Assembly (NCBI RefSeq): GCF_029784135.1 | Contig: NC_073745.1 | Coordinates: 166,681,649 to 166,745,648, forward strand | From: Toxorhynchites rutilus septentrionalis | Taxonomy: Eukaryota > Arthropoda > Insecta > Diptera > Culicidae | Length of the DNA: 64,000 nt | Direction: 5' to 3' | Shown: positions 1 to 10,909 of the stretch, one piece after another | Layout: every line of letters starts with the position of its first letter | How positions within the stretch are numbered: the first letter of the stretch is position 1 | Notes under the pieces: model-generated | Told to the model about the DNA's origin: nothing | Seen by the model: only the letters and a program-made list of their open reading frames with translations | The model's database searches: none | Made by a program: the position numbers and the translations under genes

Positions 1-397
1 ATTGCTGACAAGAGATGAACTTCTACTAATTCTGATATAAGAATAATTGAAAGAAAAAATGAAACATGTTCGTGACATGTTATATTTTTTAAAATGATGA
101 ATGTAATACATAAAACATTTTTAGCAAATATATCATTAGTTTCTGTATATTCATTTTCAACGTTATTCGTTGACACATTCAATTTTGTACCATTTGAGTA
201 ACTGACTGGTATGTGAACTACCTACCTTCCTGACTACTAATACAATCAAAGTTTAACACAACCAAAACTCGTGAATCTTCCCACCTTCTATTCTTCATCT
301 CAGTGTTCATATACACAAGGGTAAAGTAGTAGGCGGAGTGTCAAGTAAAATCAAGTAATTTCACTACGTTATGCAAATACACTACGAATGAGACTCG
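1..397. other. AT-rich sequence, no feature recognised
   Basis: AT-rich DNA without a convincing ORF, RNA gene or repeat boundary. It ends at the first terminal inverted repeat of the MITE family that starts at 398. Confidence 0.5.
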
Positions 398-525
398 GGG
401 CCTGATTCTTGAATACACTTCGAATACACTTCACGGTGGAAACGGAATGAAACGTATCTGCGATAACAACGGTACGGTGTCGACATCGGGATACGAGATT
501 AGTTTCTCACTGAACTTAGTGATAA

Positions 526-1472
526 CCCAGCAAACATTAAATCGTATAATTTTGCACGTGCCAAGTCTTACAAGAAATCCGAATAAATCAGAATCGCATA
601 TAATATCAATCAAAGTATGTATCGTGTATATTTTAAATCGCATAAAATGTAAAAACTCGATTTTATATACCATTATCAAATTAAGTCGCAATTCGGTATA
701 ATAAACAACAATTTTATTATGTATATTGTCGTAAAATATATTTAATCCGCATCATATGCGTATATTACGCCGATGCAGTTTATGTGTCGTATAAGCGTAC
801 AATTTAAATCGATTCAGTAATGTAGCAAATCGTGTTGCATGCTGAAGAAAATCATGAAACAGTAAATCATATTAGATCCTAATAAATAACATATTACATC
901 ATATTGAAATGTCAATGAAATGCTGATGCACTCGAAAGTTTTAACCACTGTTGAATTAAATTTCAGATAGCTGCGCGAGATAGCTGGTGGATGATAATCC
1001 AGACGACCGGAGTTCGAACCCACATCGGAGCAGTTTCCACCAACATCAATCTATGTCATTTTAAACATTCATATTCCACTCCCAACATAAGTCAATCAAA
1101 CAATTATTATTTCTACGAACATAAATACTCATATATAAAAATGGCGATTCGAGAGGTTATAATAAACATTTCACGAAAATATTTTGCGCCATTTGTTTTT
1201 TTCTAATATATGAGTATTGCAAAAGTCGTATTTGGTGCTTTGACAACTCATGAATATATTCATATTAGATCGCAATTCAATTCCAACATAATCGCTATTA
1301 TAGCCGATCAAAGTTTCATATTCATCCAAACAAATTCGGTAAGCATTTGCCATGTATGTATAAAGCCTCCACTTTTGCATGCATATGCCAGTTAGGCGCA
1401 CTATATGCCAACCAAATTTTAGGGCATATGATGTTATATATACGCTTGTTATGCGATTTAATGTTTGCTGGG
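526..1472. mobile_element. MITE with perfect 19-bp TIRs, nested in F1 copy A
   Basis: Ends are cccagcaaacattaaatcg (526-544) and its exact reverse complement (1454-1472). The interior is AT-rich with subterminal repeats and no long ORF. It splits sequence that is contiguous in the other F1 copies, so it is a later insertion. A tRNA-like A box and B box lie in the interior near 981-1020. Confidence 0.7.
962..1035 (+). other. tRNA-like Pol III promoter pair (possible SINE fragment)
   Basis: tagctggtgg at 981-990 resembles a tRNA A box and agttcgaacc at 1011-1020 resembles a B box/T-arm. No full cloverleaf can be folded by eye because the acceptor and anticodon stems are not evident. A tRNA-derived SINE fragment is more likely than a functional tRNA. 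Confidence 0.3.
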
Positions 1473-1923
1473 AAGTTCAAATTATCTTCAGATGAAATTT
1501 TTGTATGAGATTATTATATCACATGAAGTTTTCCACTCACATTGAATACCAGTTTGATACGAATAAGTTAATTTTCATTAATTATTTTTATTTGAAAAGT
1601 GCTCATTCTGCCTGAAAACTCATTATTATCTTCGACACTTCACTAACTCGTAAAACGTAGTTCAATGGCGTGCCGTTTATTTCGCTTCCACCGTGAAGTG
1701 TATTCGAGAATCAGGCCCCTTGTTTCTCGCAGTGGCTGCTCGTGTGTGCAATCGGAAATTCATAGTGAATAGTGATTTTATTTCAATCAGATTGAACCGT
1801 TCCGCATCCGTGTGGGAACGCATTTGCAGAATAAGGTGACAGTTGATCCGGAGAACGGTTGGAAGGTTAATTTGATGGTACATTTCGACGTATGATCTGG
1901 GGTACGGATTTCCCAAAGATTTC

Positions 1924-2306
1924 GGGCCTGATTCTCGAATACACTGCACGGTGGAAACGAAATAAACGGCACGCCATTGAACTACGTTTTACGAGTTAAT
2001 GAAGTGTCGAAGATAATGATGAGTTTTCAGGCAGAATGAGCACTTTTCAAATAAAAATCATTAATGAAAATTAACCTCTTCGTATCAAACTGGTATTCAA
2101 TGTGAGTGGAAAACTTTGTTTTCTTCGTGTGGTATAATAATCTCATACAAAAATTTGATCTGAAGATAATTTGATTTTAAAATGATAAATTTAGTGGGAA
2201 ACTAATCTCGCATCCAGATGTCGACACCGTACCGTTGTCATCGCGAATGCGTTTCATATCGTTTCCACCGTGAAGTGTATTCGTAGTGTATTCGAGAATC
2301 AGGCCC
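1924..2306 (+). mobile_element. F1 MITE, copy B (compact, 383 bp)
   Basis: Starts gggcctgattctcgaatac and ends with the inverted repeat gagaatcaggccc. The subterminal gtttccaccgtgaagtgta motif is also mirrored. No ORF. This copy is the reference for F1 structure in the window. Others are at 398, 25625, 26062, 27728 and a solo left end at 31812. Confidence 0.8.
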
Positions 2307-2575
2307 ATAGTTCCATGATCGCACTTAAAACGTTCAATGACGTGCTGTCCATTTCGTTTTCACCGTGAAGTATATACGGGAATAAGGATCTGTAAGGCAG
2401 TGTCCGGTGGCGACTTTCAACGTGGGGTCATAATTTGGGCCCCGAACTTGATTTTTACAAAAAATGTCTAATTAGGGGTAAAAATGTCCAATTTTAACGT
2501 GTCGCATTACAAATTTGTCCAATTAGCTAGATGTCGACTTAAATGTAACTTACTGTATTTGTCTTTGTTTGGATT
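2307..2575. other. Unassigned spacer
   Basis: No ORF, RNA or complete repeat seen. It leads into the K repeat at about 2576. Confidence 0.4.
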
Positions 2576-3518
2576 CCCACATTCCGTTTTGCCTGCCAAG
2601 ATCAGGTCGATGAAATGTCAACAATCGACCTCAAATGCTGCCACCTTGCAATCGAGTTATCGACCTTTCATATGCATTCATCGAACAACTTGACGCCACC
2701 TTTTCGCCAACATGTGCAAGGCGTCGACCTGCTTGCAGCGCTGCTTCCAGCACTGCTTGCTGCTTGTTTGTATTGGTTTGTTATTGAAAATGAAAAGGAA
2801 ATACATTGATCGATTTTAATCATTTTATTAAAAAAAAATAATAAAAATCCATGTATAATAAAAATAAGGTATATAATGGAATCGGTGCATCCGGGTTGTC
2901 TGGATTGACGATTCAAATCCGACTGAGTATATTGATGAATACCTCCTTGCCCTTGATGACACAGATATGTGGCTGAGGAGGATTCTTCAATGTGCGTGAA
3001 CCACGGGATCTCCGATGGGGAAAATTGCTCGAAATACTATCGATGGCCAGGTCCTGCTGCTGTTGCTGTTGATGCTGTTCCCCGGAATAGCACCCTGGAC
3101 TTAAAGGATACTGCTGCGGGAAAGCTGATGCTGTTGGCTGGTGTGATAGAAGTGGAAATAAGCAATGTGGTGATGAGGGAAATCATCTTTCTCATTCGCC
3201 GATTGATTGAGTCGGATGTATTCATAGCTGAAACAAAATAAAATGATTAGTAAGTGAAAAGCAGAAATGAATTCCCTACTCACCAGTTGTATGATCCGGA
3301 TAAAAATGCGAACATTAAAATATCATGCGATTACGTTCGCTTACCTCGCCTATTTTCATTCTACTATACAATGGAATCAGTGCATTCGGGTTCCTCCGGG
3401 TGGTAATTCAGCTGAGCAAGTTGATAAATACCTCCTTGTCGTTGAGTTTTCGTGTCTGAAGAGGATTTTTGAATGTGCGCGAAGCACGGAACCTCTAATG
3501 GGGAAAGTTCTTCGCAAT
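2576..3518. repeat. K fold-back repeat, copy 1, left arm
   Basis: Nearly identical to 31834-32700 (direct) and to the inverse of 39480-40135. Short ORFs occur on both strands but differ in extent between copies and carry no recognisable domain. Several frames encode Gln-rich runs from CAG/CTG-rich DNA. The match to copy 2 stops abruptly at 3518 and resumes at 5027, so 3519-5026 is present here and absent from copy 2. Confidence 0.75.
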
Positions 3519-3640
3519 TCGCGACTACGAAGCTGAATTTGACAGCTTGTGTGCGTGAAGCGAATGTCAACAAAGAATTGCAAAAAAAAAAGTGATTTTT
3601 AAACGCACCGTTTTTAACGTTTTTTGCAAAAATTTTCGTA

Positions 3641-4195
3641 ATGGTGAGTATGTATCGAAAGAACTATCCTCTAGGATGCTAATTTAGTTAAACCACATAA
3701 ATTTACTGCAGGGGAAAACGTTTTCTTACCGCATCCAAAGGACACTGTCTTTACTTGTGAAAAAGTAAACAAACTTTCAGGATACTAAATTTTAATGAAA
3801 ATTTATAATTGTGTGCAAAATTTATCTTCCAAACGGTTGAAAAATGAGTTTTCCTTATGCAGTGAAAAAAACTTTGCCGTAGCTTAAGCTGAATTTAACT
3901 TATAAGTGTTTTTCTGTGACCTTGTTTCATGCATTATCAGGAGCCATCAGTCGGAGAAAATGAAACCTGCTACGTGGCTGTGGAGTTTGCGGATGTGTTC
4001 GATTACGCTGCGGGTGGAAGCCGTTTAGTCGTCGAAGGCGAAAGAGTATTCAAAGCTGGACATATTTTAATAGTTGGTGTTGAAGAAGTTCACGATGAAG
4101 GCTTCAGTATTTTCTCGTCCTGCCTCCAGTCATCATCTCCAAGCTCGGAACCCCATACAATAAAAATTCGTACGAAAATCTCTTTCTCCAAATAG
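3641..4195 (+). CDS. Possible two-exon mini-gene, ~85 aa, unidentified
   Basis: Proposed exons are 3641-3643 (ATG directly followed by GTGAGT) and 3941-4195 (after a catgcattatcag acceptor). Joined, they give an in-frame product starting MEPSVGENETCYVAVEF and ending at TAG 4193. An AATAAA lies at 4158-4163, inside the reading frame, which is a point against a complete gene. The mix of hydrophobic and acidic residues looks protein-like. The VAVEFADVFDY start is faintly like the small TFIIIC subunit family (GTF3C6), but the match is too short to name. The gene sits between two halves of K repeat copy 1, tail-to-tail with a THAP exon. It could be a captured gene piece. Confidence 0.4.
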
Positions 4196-4339
4196 TTGTT
4201 TTCGTGTTCCTGCAAAGCTGGCAAAGGGAAGTGCAAACACGTCATGGCTGTTTTGTGTCATTTGCTTAAGTATGTTTCATTTTATTTCTTTATTATTGCA
4301 CATTTTGCACCAAGTTGAACTGCTTCACACTTTTTCAAA

Positions 4340-4576
4340 AGTGCGAAAATGTGAATGTGAATACTTGGAGAGTAGAAGTTCGACACGGTGAAATGGAGGC
4401 TACAAATACGGGAGGTTTTTGTAGGTTCTATCTTTAGCCGTAGTCGTTGGATCCAGTCTAGATACCGCGATTTGTCCATTTTCGGAGGGAAGGCATGAAA
4501 AGAAATTCCGGGGCGATATCTCTGCTTACATCCGGGGACGACACAAACAATACGGCTTTTGAATTTTGCAGATTGT
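4340..4576 (-). CDS. THAP-type zinc finger exon (partial)
   Basis: On the minus strand an open frame reads CVVPGC, then FHAFP, DWIQRL and finally CSLHF. This gives C-x4-C-x41-C-x2-H, within the THAP spacing C-x2-4-C-x35-53-C-x2-H, with the expected Trp and Pro residues between. The cysteines are encoded at 4543-4545, 4528-4530 and 4402-4404 and the histidine at 4393-4395. No ATG precedes the finger in this frame, and a TAG just upstream also provides a splice-acceptor AG, so it is probably an internal or second exon. THAP domains bind DNA in P-element-like transposases and in transcription factors. Downstream exons were not found, so it may be a relic of the transposase that moved K elements. 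Confidence 0.55.
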
Positions 4577-5026
4577 TCGGAGTCAGCTCCAAGCTAATTT
4601 CGTCTGACTTGCATGTTCTCCGGGCAATTTGCGCAGCTTTTGACGTCCATATTTCACACGTTCTAAGGAAAATATTTTGAAAAATATTAGAGCACTGATT
4701 GAATAGAAGCCAGATCTTTGTATTTTAGGTATTTTATGAACACTAAGCGGATATTTTTATATCAAATTTCATTAATTCGGTTTACCTCTCTCGCAAGTAG
4801 ATTGACAGAGGGTGTACTTCAACGGCTTTTTTTCACTACCAAATGACAATAAATTTTGGTTTGGTAAATTTTCAACAATTTCCACTAATTGTAAGATAAA
4901 CACGGTACAAGTTTTCGAGAAATCAGTATATTAATTACAGAGAAAATATGCAACGGTTTGTTTACATATTTTTCACTCACACGCGAAACTTTCATAGGTG
5001 GCGACACCGTACCTTCGATGACGCGA

Positions 5027-5704
5027 ATACCATACCATGGTCAAATTCTGCTGCTGCTGCTGTTAATGCTGTCCCCCGGCATTGCCAACAGGGGTTGGAG
5101 GTTACTGCTGCAGGAAAACGGATGTTGTTGGCTGCTGTGATATAAGTGGAAATCCGCACTGTGGTGATGGGAGAAATCATCTTTCTCACTTACCGATTGA
5201 TGGAAGCAAACGAGTCGAATGTATTCATAGCTGATAAGACAAGATAAAATAATTAATAATTAAAAAGCCGAAATATATTTCATACTCACCAGTTGTATGA
5301 TCCATTTGTTTTTGTTTGAGATGACAGTTTAGCGGAGTGGAAAAAAGAACCACCAGTGATGCCATTTGGTTTGTTTAATTATTCAGTATTTTCGACTAAC
5401 GAACTATCCGCGTTGGCGATATTGGGGAATATGCATGACAGTATGGATTTGCAGAAGGAATGAATACACTTTTAAAATGAAAATTATGAATGAACATGAT
5501 TTTTCCTTAATCAAATTAGTACTCTATGTAAGTGAAAATCACCAATGCCTGTAAGTGGTGAAAAAACGTCATAAAAAAATATGTTTAGAGATAATTTTAT
5601 ATTATAATGATAAGTTTTTTTGAGAATATGTGAACGTCTATAGAAAATAATGCAAATTAGGGTCATGACAACGTACTTTAAGTAGAAAAATTATGCCAAG
5701 AAAA
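5027..5704. repeat. K fold-back repeat, copy 1, right part
   Basis: Resumes the K sequence at the point where copy 2 reads straight through (ataccataccatggtc). It continues through blocks also present at 33160-33690 and 38290-38940, including the acaactggtgagt-like block and the gacgtctatagaaaat block. No coding capacity seen. Confidence 0.7.
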
Positions 5705-6577
5705 ACAGGAAGTGGGTTATATCTATGGTATAACCGCAAGGGTGACGTAGGACTATCGTTGATTTAGAGATCATTTGTTTGAAGTTGAATCTAAATCCAT
5801 CCTGAAGGAATGAATAAATAAATATTTGGGTGACTTCAAAAACGAGAGTGTTACGTTGGAGACTCAAGGTTTTATGCATCCAATATTAGATACAAAAAAC
5901 CTTGTTCTGAAGAATAATCTTCAGAAGCTTTCCTGCTAACTGCACTTGATTGACAAATCACAAAACCATATGTATGTGGTCGCAGTATTATATGGATAGA
6001 AAACATTAAAATTAACTCGCTTGAATGTAATTTTCAATTCCAAGGGGAACTGGCAGATTATTTTTCAGCAACGATCATTTCTTTCCAGGTTTCCTCTCGA
6101 TAACCAGCAAACGAAAAGAGTTGCGCGCGTGTATGTGTGTGTGTGGCGGCTGCTTCTATGTCTTCCCGAGGAACCGTATTTCGATGCTGATACTCTCTTG
6201 GTCACGAGAGTATCAGCATCGGCTTTTCTGTGCTCCCTCACAGTTAAAACAAACTGATTGCATCCAATATTGGATACGAAAATATCCTACTGATGGGAAA
6301 GAATAATCTTCAGAAGCTTTCCAGCTAATTACACTTGATTGAAAAACTACGAAATCAAATGTGTTTTGGTCGCTGTGTTCGCCATATAATTAGAAAACAT
6401 TAAAATAAACTCTTTCGCATGGATGCATTCTTCAATTCCCAGGGAACTGACAGATTATTTTTCAGCAACGATTAGATCTTTCCGGAATTTTCTCGATGCT
6501 GTATGGCATCCAAACGAAAATTCTCATTTCAGTTTGGCCTGCAAAAAACTTTTCTAAACTCTAATCCATCAAATTGG
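5705..6577. repeat. Mosaic of short dispersed repeats
   Basis: Blocks such as ggggaactggcagattat and tggatacgaaaat occur two to three times here (around 5880-6110 and 6262-6480) and again at 15985-16345. A GTGTGT-rich stretch lies near 6130. No gene is recognisable. Confidence 0.55.
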
Positions 6578-6990
6578 GAGCCCTGAAAAGGGCCGATGAT
6601 TATATGCTAAGCTAATATAGCACCCTCTCCTTGGATTCGATGGGCCAGCTGAATGTCCTTGGGCATGATGTGACGCGTTTTGCGTGGATAGCACACAAAT
6701 TTGTATCTTCGAATAAGCCTCCTGCAGCGTCATAACCGCGGAACTTTGGAAGCGCAAGTCGGTTTTGAAGTCCTGAGCAATTCCACGATCCAAAAGCTGC
6801 AAAGGTAGCTTGCGGATCAGCAATTCGGTCGACTTCCGATAGCGATGAATTTCACGCAAAGTTCCCGGTCGATAGCGATGTGGCTTCTTCACCTATCCTG
6901 CGGCTGGTGCGCTTATCCGAGCTGCTTTCGTGTGCCTTACCACTGAAAGACTAATTAGCTATCTGCTTGGTCCCAAACAAACGAGTCGTC
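6578..6990 (-). pseudogene. Histone H3 pseudogene 1
   Basis: The minus-strand frame contains [16 protein letters not shown] and [17 protein letters not shown], diagnostic of histone H3. A deletion within the codons after LQEA shifts the frame, so the sequence equivalent to the ...[20 protein letters not shown] end survives only in other frames. The N-terminal part (GGTGGTAAGGCAC-like) is corrupted by small indels. The histone mRNA 3' stem-loop is kept at 6578-6594 (ggcccttttcagggctc form on the minus strand). Promoter-like DNA upstream is shared with the other two copies. H3 packs DNA in nucleosomes, but this copy cannot encode it. Confidence 0.85.
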
Positions 6991-7133
6991 ACGGTGCGAG
7001 AGTAGAGTAAGAAATGAACGAAAGCAAAGGAAGCGTCATTTTATAAACCATAAAAGTATAGAATCTAAACCCCACCCTTATTATATTCGTTGCTTACCCT
7101 GAGAGAGAAACGAATAACATCGAAGTAAGTATA

Positions 7134-7358
7134 CAGTAATGTATTTGAATCCGGACACTTTGCGTTACATTTAATACCATACCGCAGCCACAACATTTTC
7201 TGCATGTTGAATTAATGCGATTGATAAGTAACTATCAAGAAACTATCAGTAACTATATTAGCAACTATTAATCGCATAAATTCAACATGAAAAAAATGTT
7301 ATGGCTGTGGTATGATATTGAATGTAATGCAAAGTGTCCGGATTCAAAAGCATTACTG
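7134..7358. mobile_element. Palindromic MITE, TA target duplication
   Basis: Ends are CAGTAATG...CATTACTG flanked by TA on each side. The inverted repeats extend about 75 bp with some mismatches (tttgaatccggacactttgc is mirrored near the right end). No ORF. The size (225 bp), TA flanks and long TIRs suit a Tc1/mariner-superfamily MITE. Confidence 0.7.
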
Positions 7359-8031
7359 TAAAAAAGAGTTAACTCGACTGAAATTTTTTCGGTTCGGCCT
7401 GCAAAAACGAAATTAAGAGCCCCCGCCGACTGCAGACTGACTTGTCGACCGATAGTTCGGTCTGCTTCTTAATCAGTACGGAGAAAAAAAGTATGTAGTG
7501 TACAGCATAATGCATAGACGTAAGTATGAGCTTCCCCATTTCACATTCCAATAAGATTAATGGGTTTCCAAGTGGGCGCGCTACATACGGATACGAATGA
7601 TTTCAATAACCTGTTTTCGAAGCTATCATTAAGCTATTGAAACAATTTTTCGACTCAATAAATAGCAATCATATAACTCTTGGGCATTTTATCTTTTGTA
7701 TGAAATGATTATCATACTGTTCCGTTGATCCGAAGCAGAATGAATCACGCTTAAAGAAGGAATGGATTTTTTCTTGGAATTTAGTCAGCAGAAATAATGC
7801 CCTTTCCCAACAATTAAAAACGACAAACGGTAAACAGTTTCATCAAAGTGATTTCTTCGATATGGAGATATATTCACTACATCATGTCATATATTTCATA
7901 TTTTTCATTATGAAATTCATATCCATGGCACCTATCGGTATCGAATTATCATCGACACCACGATTTTCGCTAAATGCTCCTTTCAGTTCGGCCTGTAAAA
8001 AACTTTTCTGAATTCTAATCCATCAAATTTG
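7359..8031. repeat. Dispersed repeat sequence downstream of H3 pseudogene 2
   Basis: Around 7390-7500 a block resembles 24831-24900 (gccgatagtt, agtacggaga). 7595-7730 is repeated directly at 16600-16735. 7850-8031 is mirrored at 15465-15650. No gene recognised. Confidence 0.5.
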
Positions 8032-8440
8032 GAGCCCTGAAAAGGGCTGTTGATTATATGCTAAGCTAATATAGCACGCTCTCCTCGGATACGATGGGTC
8101 AGCTGGATGTCCTTGGGCATGATGTGACGCGTTTTGCATGGATAGCACACAAATTGGTATCTTCTAATAAGCCTCCTGCAGCGTCATAACCGCGGAACTT
8201 TGGAAGCGCAAGTCGGTTTTGAAGTCCTGAGCAATTCCACGAACCAAATGCTGCAAAGGTAGCTTGCGGATCAGCAATTCGGTCGACTTCTGATAGCGAC
8301 GAATTTCATGCGAAGTTCCCGGTCGATAGCGATGTGGCTTCTTCACGCTTCCTGCGGCTGATGCGCTTATCCGAGCTGCTTTCGTGGTGCCTTACCACCG
8401 AAAGACTAACGAGCTGTCTGCTCAGTCCCGATGAAACGGG
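8032..8440 (-). pseudogene. Histone H3 pseudogene 2
   Basis: Same structure as the copy at 6578: [29 protein letters not shown] and LRFQSSAVM in one frame, then the same deletion after LQEA and a preserved 3' stem-loop at 8032-8047. The upstream H3 leader still shows GGTAAGGCACCACGAAAGC with indels. Shared lesions mean the copies were multiplied after inactivation. The unit (gene, promoter, downstream DNA) is mirrored at 14990-15650 on the other side of the non-LTR element. Confidence 0.85.
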
Positions 8441-8479
8441 TCCTCACGGTGCGAGAGTAGAGTAAGAAATGAACGAAAG

Positions 8480-8640
8480 CAAGGGAAGTGTGATTTTATA
8501 AAACATAAAAGAATCGAATGTAAACCCCACCCTCTTTATTGTATAAGCTTACTGTATACTCACGAATATAATAAGGGTGGGATTTAGATTCTATACTTTT
8601 ATGGTTTATAAAATGACGCTTCCTTTGCTTTCGTTCATGG
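8480..8640. repeat. Inverted junction of two H3 promoter regions
   Basis: The promoter-side DNA of H3 pseudogene 2 (aaacataaaagaatcgaa, cccaccctctttatt) is followed at once by an inverted copy of the promoter of pseudogene 1 (aataagggtgggatttag, tatggtttataaaatgac). The result is a short imperfect palindrome that ends at tttcgttcatgg. Confidence 0.6.
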
Positions 8641-9493
8641 TGCTACTGACACTCGACCGCAACGGTTACGTTTTTAGCGCCATTCTAAAAGAGAAGCATA
8701 GAAATAAAAGTTTTCTCCTACAACCGGATGCATAGCTTTTTTCAAAGCTGTATTCGGTACTAAATAAAGCGTTCTTTTTCAGCAACAGTTGTCCGGACAT
8801 CAGGAAAGGAGGAAGCAGCCGAGAAGCCCCCAACAGCCATTCAGGAAGTTGGTTCGGTCGGATTGGCCACTTTGACCGGCAGTTTTCACTGCCCCTTGCG
8901 TGTCCCGCTGTTTGCGCCCGTTTCATCAGCAACGTTTCCCCTGCCAGCGACGCGCGATTTTGGCGCAATCTTCTTCTCATCAGTCATCAGCAGCTCAGGA
9001 GGTGTAAGGTGTGAAAGGAGGTTATTTTCGCTTCGTCGTTTCGAGCCGCTGCGGCTGTTGCCCTGCCGTCGGCGGTGTCCGGTCCCTTCCCCGCTACCCC
9101 ACTACCATTAGGTGGTGATCTTCGAGGAGGTCCTTCAACACGATCGGTGAGTGACCAAACTTTTCATTTTACCAGGAGTTAGTGAAAGATAGGACGCCCA
9201 AAGGGTATAGGTTAGGAAATTTTTACTACATATCCCAAATTAATTTTATATAACAGATATTTAAAAGTGACTTTTCCAAGTGTTTTTAAAACAGTGCTTT
9301 TCTGCCCCAAGTGTTTTTCAGCCAAGTGATTGCGGTGTTCGTCCTTGTAACTGCGTTGGCATTGTCCCCCGCCGTTACCGTCCTCCGCCGTTTTCGTCCC
9401 CGCTGTTATTGTCCCCCGACGCACAACGTACATAGAATAAGAAAATTTAAAAACTTTTTACCTGGCTGTACCTAGGTATAGCCAGCCTTGAAC
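8641..9493 (+). other. Probable 5' UTR of the 9.5-14.7 kb non-LTR element
   Basis: GC-richer than its surroundings, with short uncharacterised frames, and directly upstream of ORF1. The true element start cannot be fixed because no target duplication was found. A start in the 8.65-9.0 kb range is inferred from the end of the H3 repeat unit. Confidence 0.4.
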
Positions 9494-10909
9494 ATGGCTT
9501 CCAGCAGCTCCGGCGCCGGAAGGCCAACAAATATATACAATGGTGTTCCCACCACCCACACTTCCCCCAAATGGGCTGATCCCTTTGGCGGAAATTTGCA
9601 AATTTTATTGTTGAGAGCAACTGATGGTAATATTCTTCCACCCAACCCCTTCGTTGTATCGAAATCGATCCAAGGTGTGATCGGAGATAAATTTAAAGAT
9701 GCAAAACCTCAACGCGATGATAAAGGTCGCCTTCAATATGTTCTACAAATACGCAACGTCAAACAGGTTGAACCTTTACTGGGTATGAAGTCGCTAACTG
9801 ACTCGACCCCAATTGAAATAATTTTTCATCCCACTCTTAATCAACGCAAGTGTGTTGTATCTTGCTGGGATGTTGTTTCCATGCCAGAGGATGTACTTCT
9901 TACTGAACTCTCTGAGCAAAAAGTTATCGGTGTCAAAAGAATATTTAGATACGATACAATTAAAAAGGAAAAGGTAGCAACTTCTACCCTAATCCTAACT
10001 ATCAACGGAACAGTCATTCCCGAAGCGATTAACTTCGGTTTCATTCGCGCACCAACCAGAAACTACTATCCAAGCCCGATGCAATGCTTCGGATGCTATA
10101 ATTATGGACACACTTTCAAGAAGTGTATGAAGAAAATACAGTTATGCCGTAACTGTGGTGTAGCACACCCAGAACTAAACCAAACCGATAAAGAAAAGGC
10201 AAAGAAGTTTCAATGCAATGCACCTGCCTCATGCGTAAACTGCAAGGAAAATCACTCCTCCACTAGCAGGAAGTGCCCAGCTTGGATCGCCGAGGACAAA
10301 ATAACACGAGTTAGGATTGATAAAGGAATCTCCTACAAGGAAGCTAAATCCATTTGTGAAAACAATAATGGTTCTTCCTACGCTAGTAAATTGAAAGAGC
10401 GGCTCGACAATATCCAAAACACAGGATGCCAACAATGCAAGTGCAACTGTACACAAACAAAGTCAGCTCCTATTAAATCGAATAAGACTGTTTCTATTCA
10501 GGCCAATAAAAAATCTGAACAGGGATCCAGCATCATTCCAATTGACTCTGAGGAAGATTCTGAATCTCCAATGGAAATCGAATCAACTTACTCAAACAAA
10601 AGAAAAATCATCTCGAAAACAACAACTTCAGATGAATTCAAATCATCGGAAGATGAACAACCAATTGAGAAGGAATCTTCTAGGAAGAAACCTAAAAATA
10701 AGAAATCGACCCCAACCCTACAGAAGACCCAATCCCACCAGAACTACCTATCACAACCCAGCACTTCAACCCAACCAATTGGATCCAATCCACCTACTAC
10801 CCAACACAAACCCAATCCTACTACCAACAAACCAATTGTTAATGTTTCCAAAAATGATCCGAGACTAAAACTCAAACAATCCAAGGGTGAAAAACTCAAC
10901 CACAACTAA
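9494..10909 (+). CDS. Non-LTR retrotransposon ORF1 (gag-like, zinc knuckles)
   Basis: 471 aa starting at the ATG of MASSSSGAGRPTN. The middle part carries CCHC-type knuckles: CFGCYNYGHTFKKC near residues 200-213 and CVNCKENHSSTSRKC near 246-260, with a cysteine pair between. The C-terminal third is Ser/Thr/Pro/Lys-rich and low complexity. Such proteins bind element RNA and form the cytoplasmic RNP in I- and R1-type retrotransposons. It ends with TAA at 10907. The next ORF continues in the same frame. It is related at a distance to the ORF1 of the 18S-inserted elements at 46.5 kb. Confidence 0.85.
   Translation: MASSSSGAGRPTNIYNGVPTTHTSPKWADPFGGNLQILLLRATDGNILPPNPFVVSKSIQGVIGDKFKDAKPQRDDKGRLQYVLQIRNVKQVEPLLGMKSLTDSTPIEIIFHPTLNQRKCVVSCWDVVSMPEDVLLTELSEQKVIGVKRIFRYDTIKKEKVATSTLILTINGTVIPEAINFGFIRAPTRNYYPSPMQCFGCYNYGHTFKKCMKKIQLCRNCGVAHPELNQTDKEKAKKFQCNAPASCVNCKENHSSTSRKCPAWIAEDKITRVRIDKGISYKEAKSICENNNGSSYASKLKERLDNIQNTGCQQCKCNCTQTKSAPIKSNKTVSIQANKKSEQGSSIIPIDSEEDSESPMEIESTYSNKRKIISKTTTSDEFKSSEDEQPIEKESSRKKPKNKKSTPTLQKTQSHQNYLSQPSTSTQPIGSNPPTTQHKPNPTTNKPIVNVSKNDPRLKLKQSKGEKLNHN

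Larger units (their letters stand above)
398..1718 (-). mobile_element. F1 MITE, copy A (enlarged by a nested insertion)
   Basis: The left end reads gggcctgattcttgaatac and the right end is the matching inverted form (cgagaatcaggccc). Inner blocks match the compact copy at 1924-2306 in reverse orientation. There is no coding capacity, so this is a non-autonomous DNA transposon. It is about 940 bp longer than the compact copy because another inverted-repeat element sits inside it (526-1472). Flanking bases do not give a clean target duplication here. A better preserved copy (26062-26456) is flanked by AAA on both sides, which would fit a 3-bp duplication of PIF/Harbinger type. Confidence 0.7.

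Noticed and set aside
2969..3241. 90-aa ORF repeated in K arms (MAEEDSSMC...) and its antisense 62-aa partner
   Set aside because: Conserved only because the repeat DNA is conserved; overlapping frames on both strands, no recognisable domain.
8863..9111. 82-aa ORF before the non-LTR element
   Set aside because: GC-rich, Arg/Pro/Ser-rich chance frame in the presumed 5' UTR.
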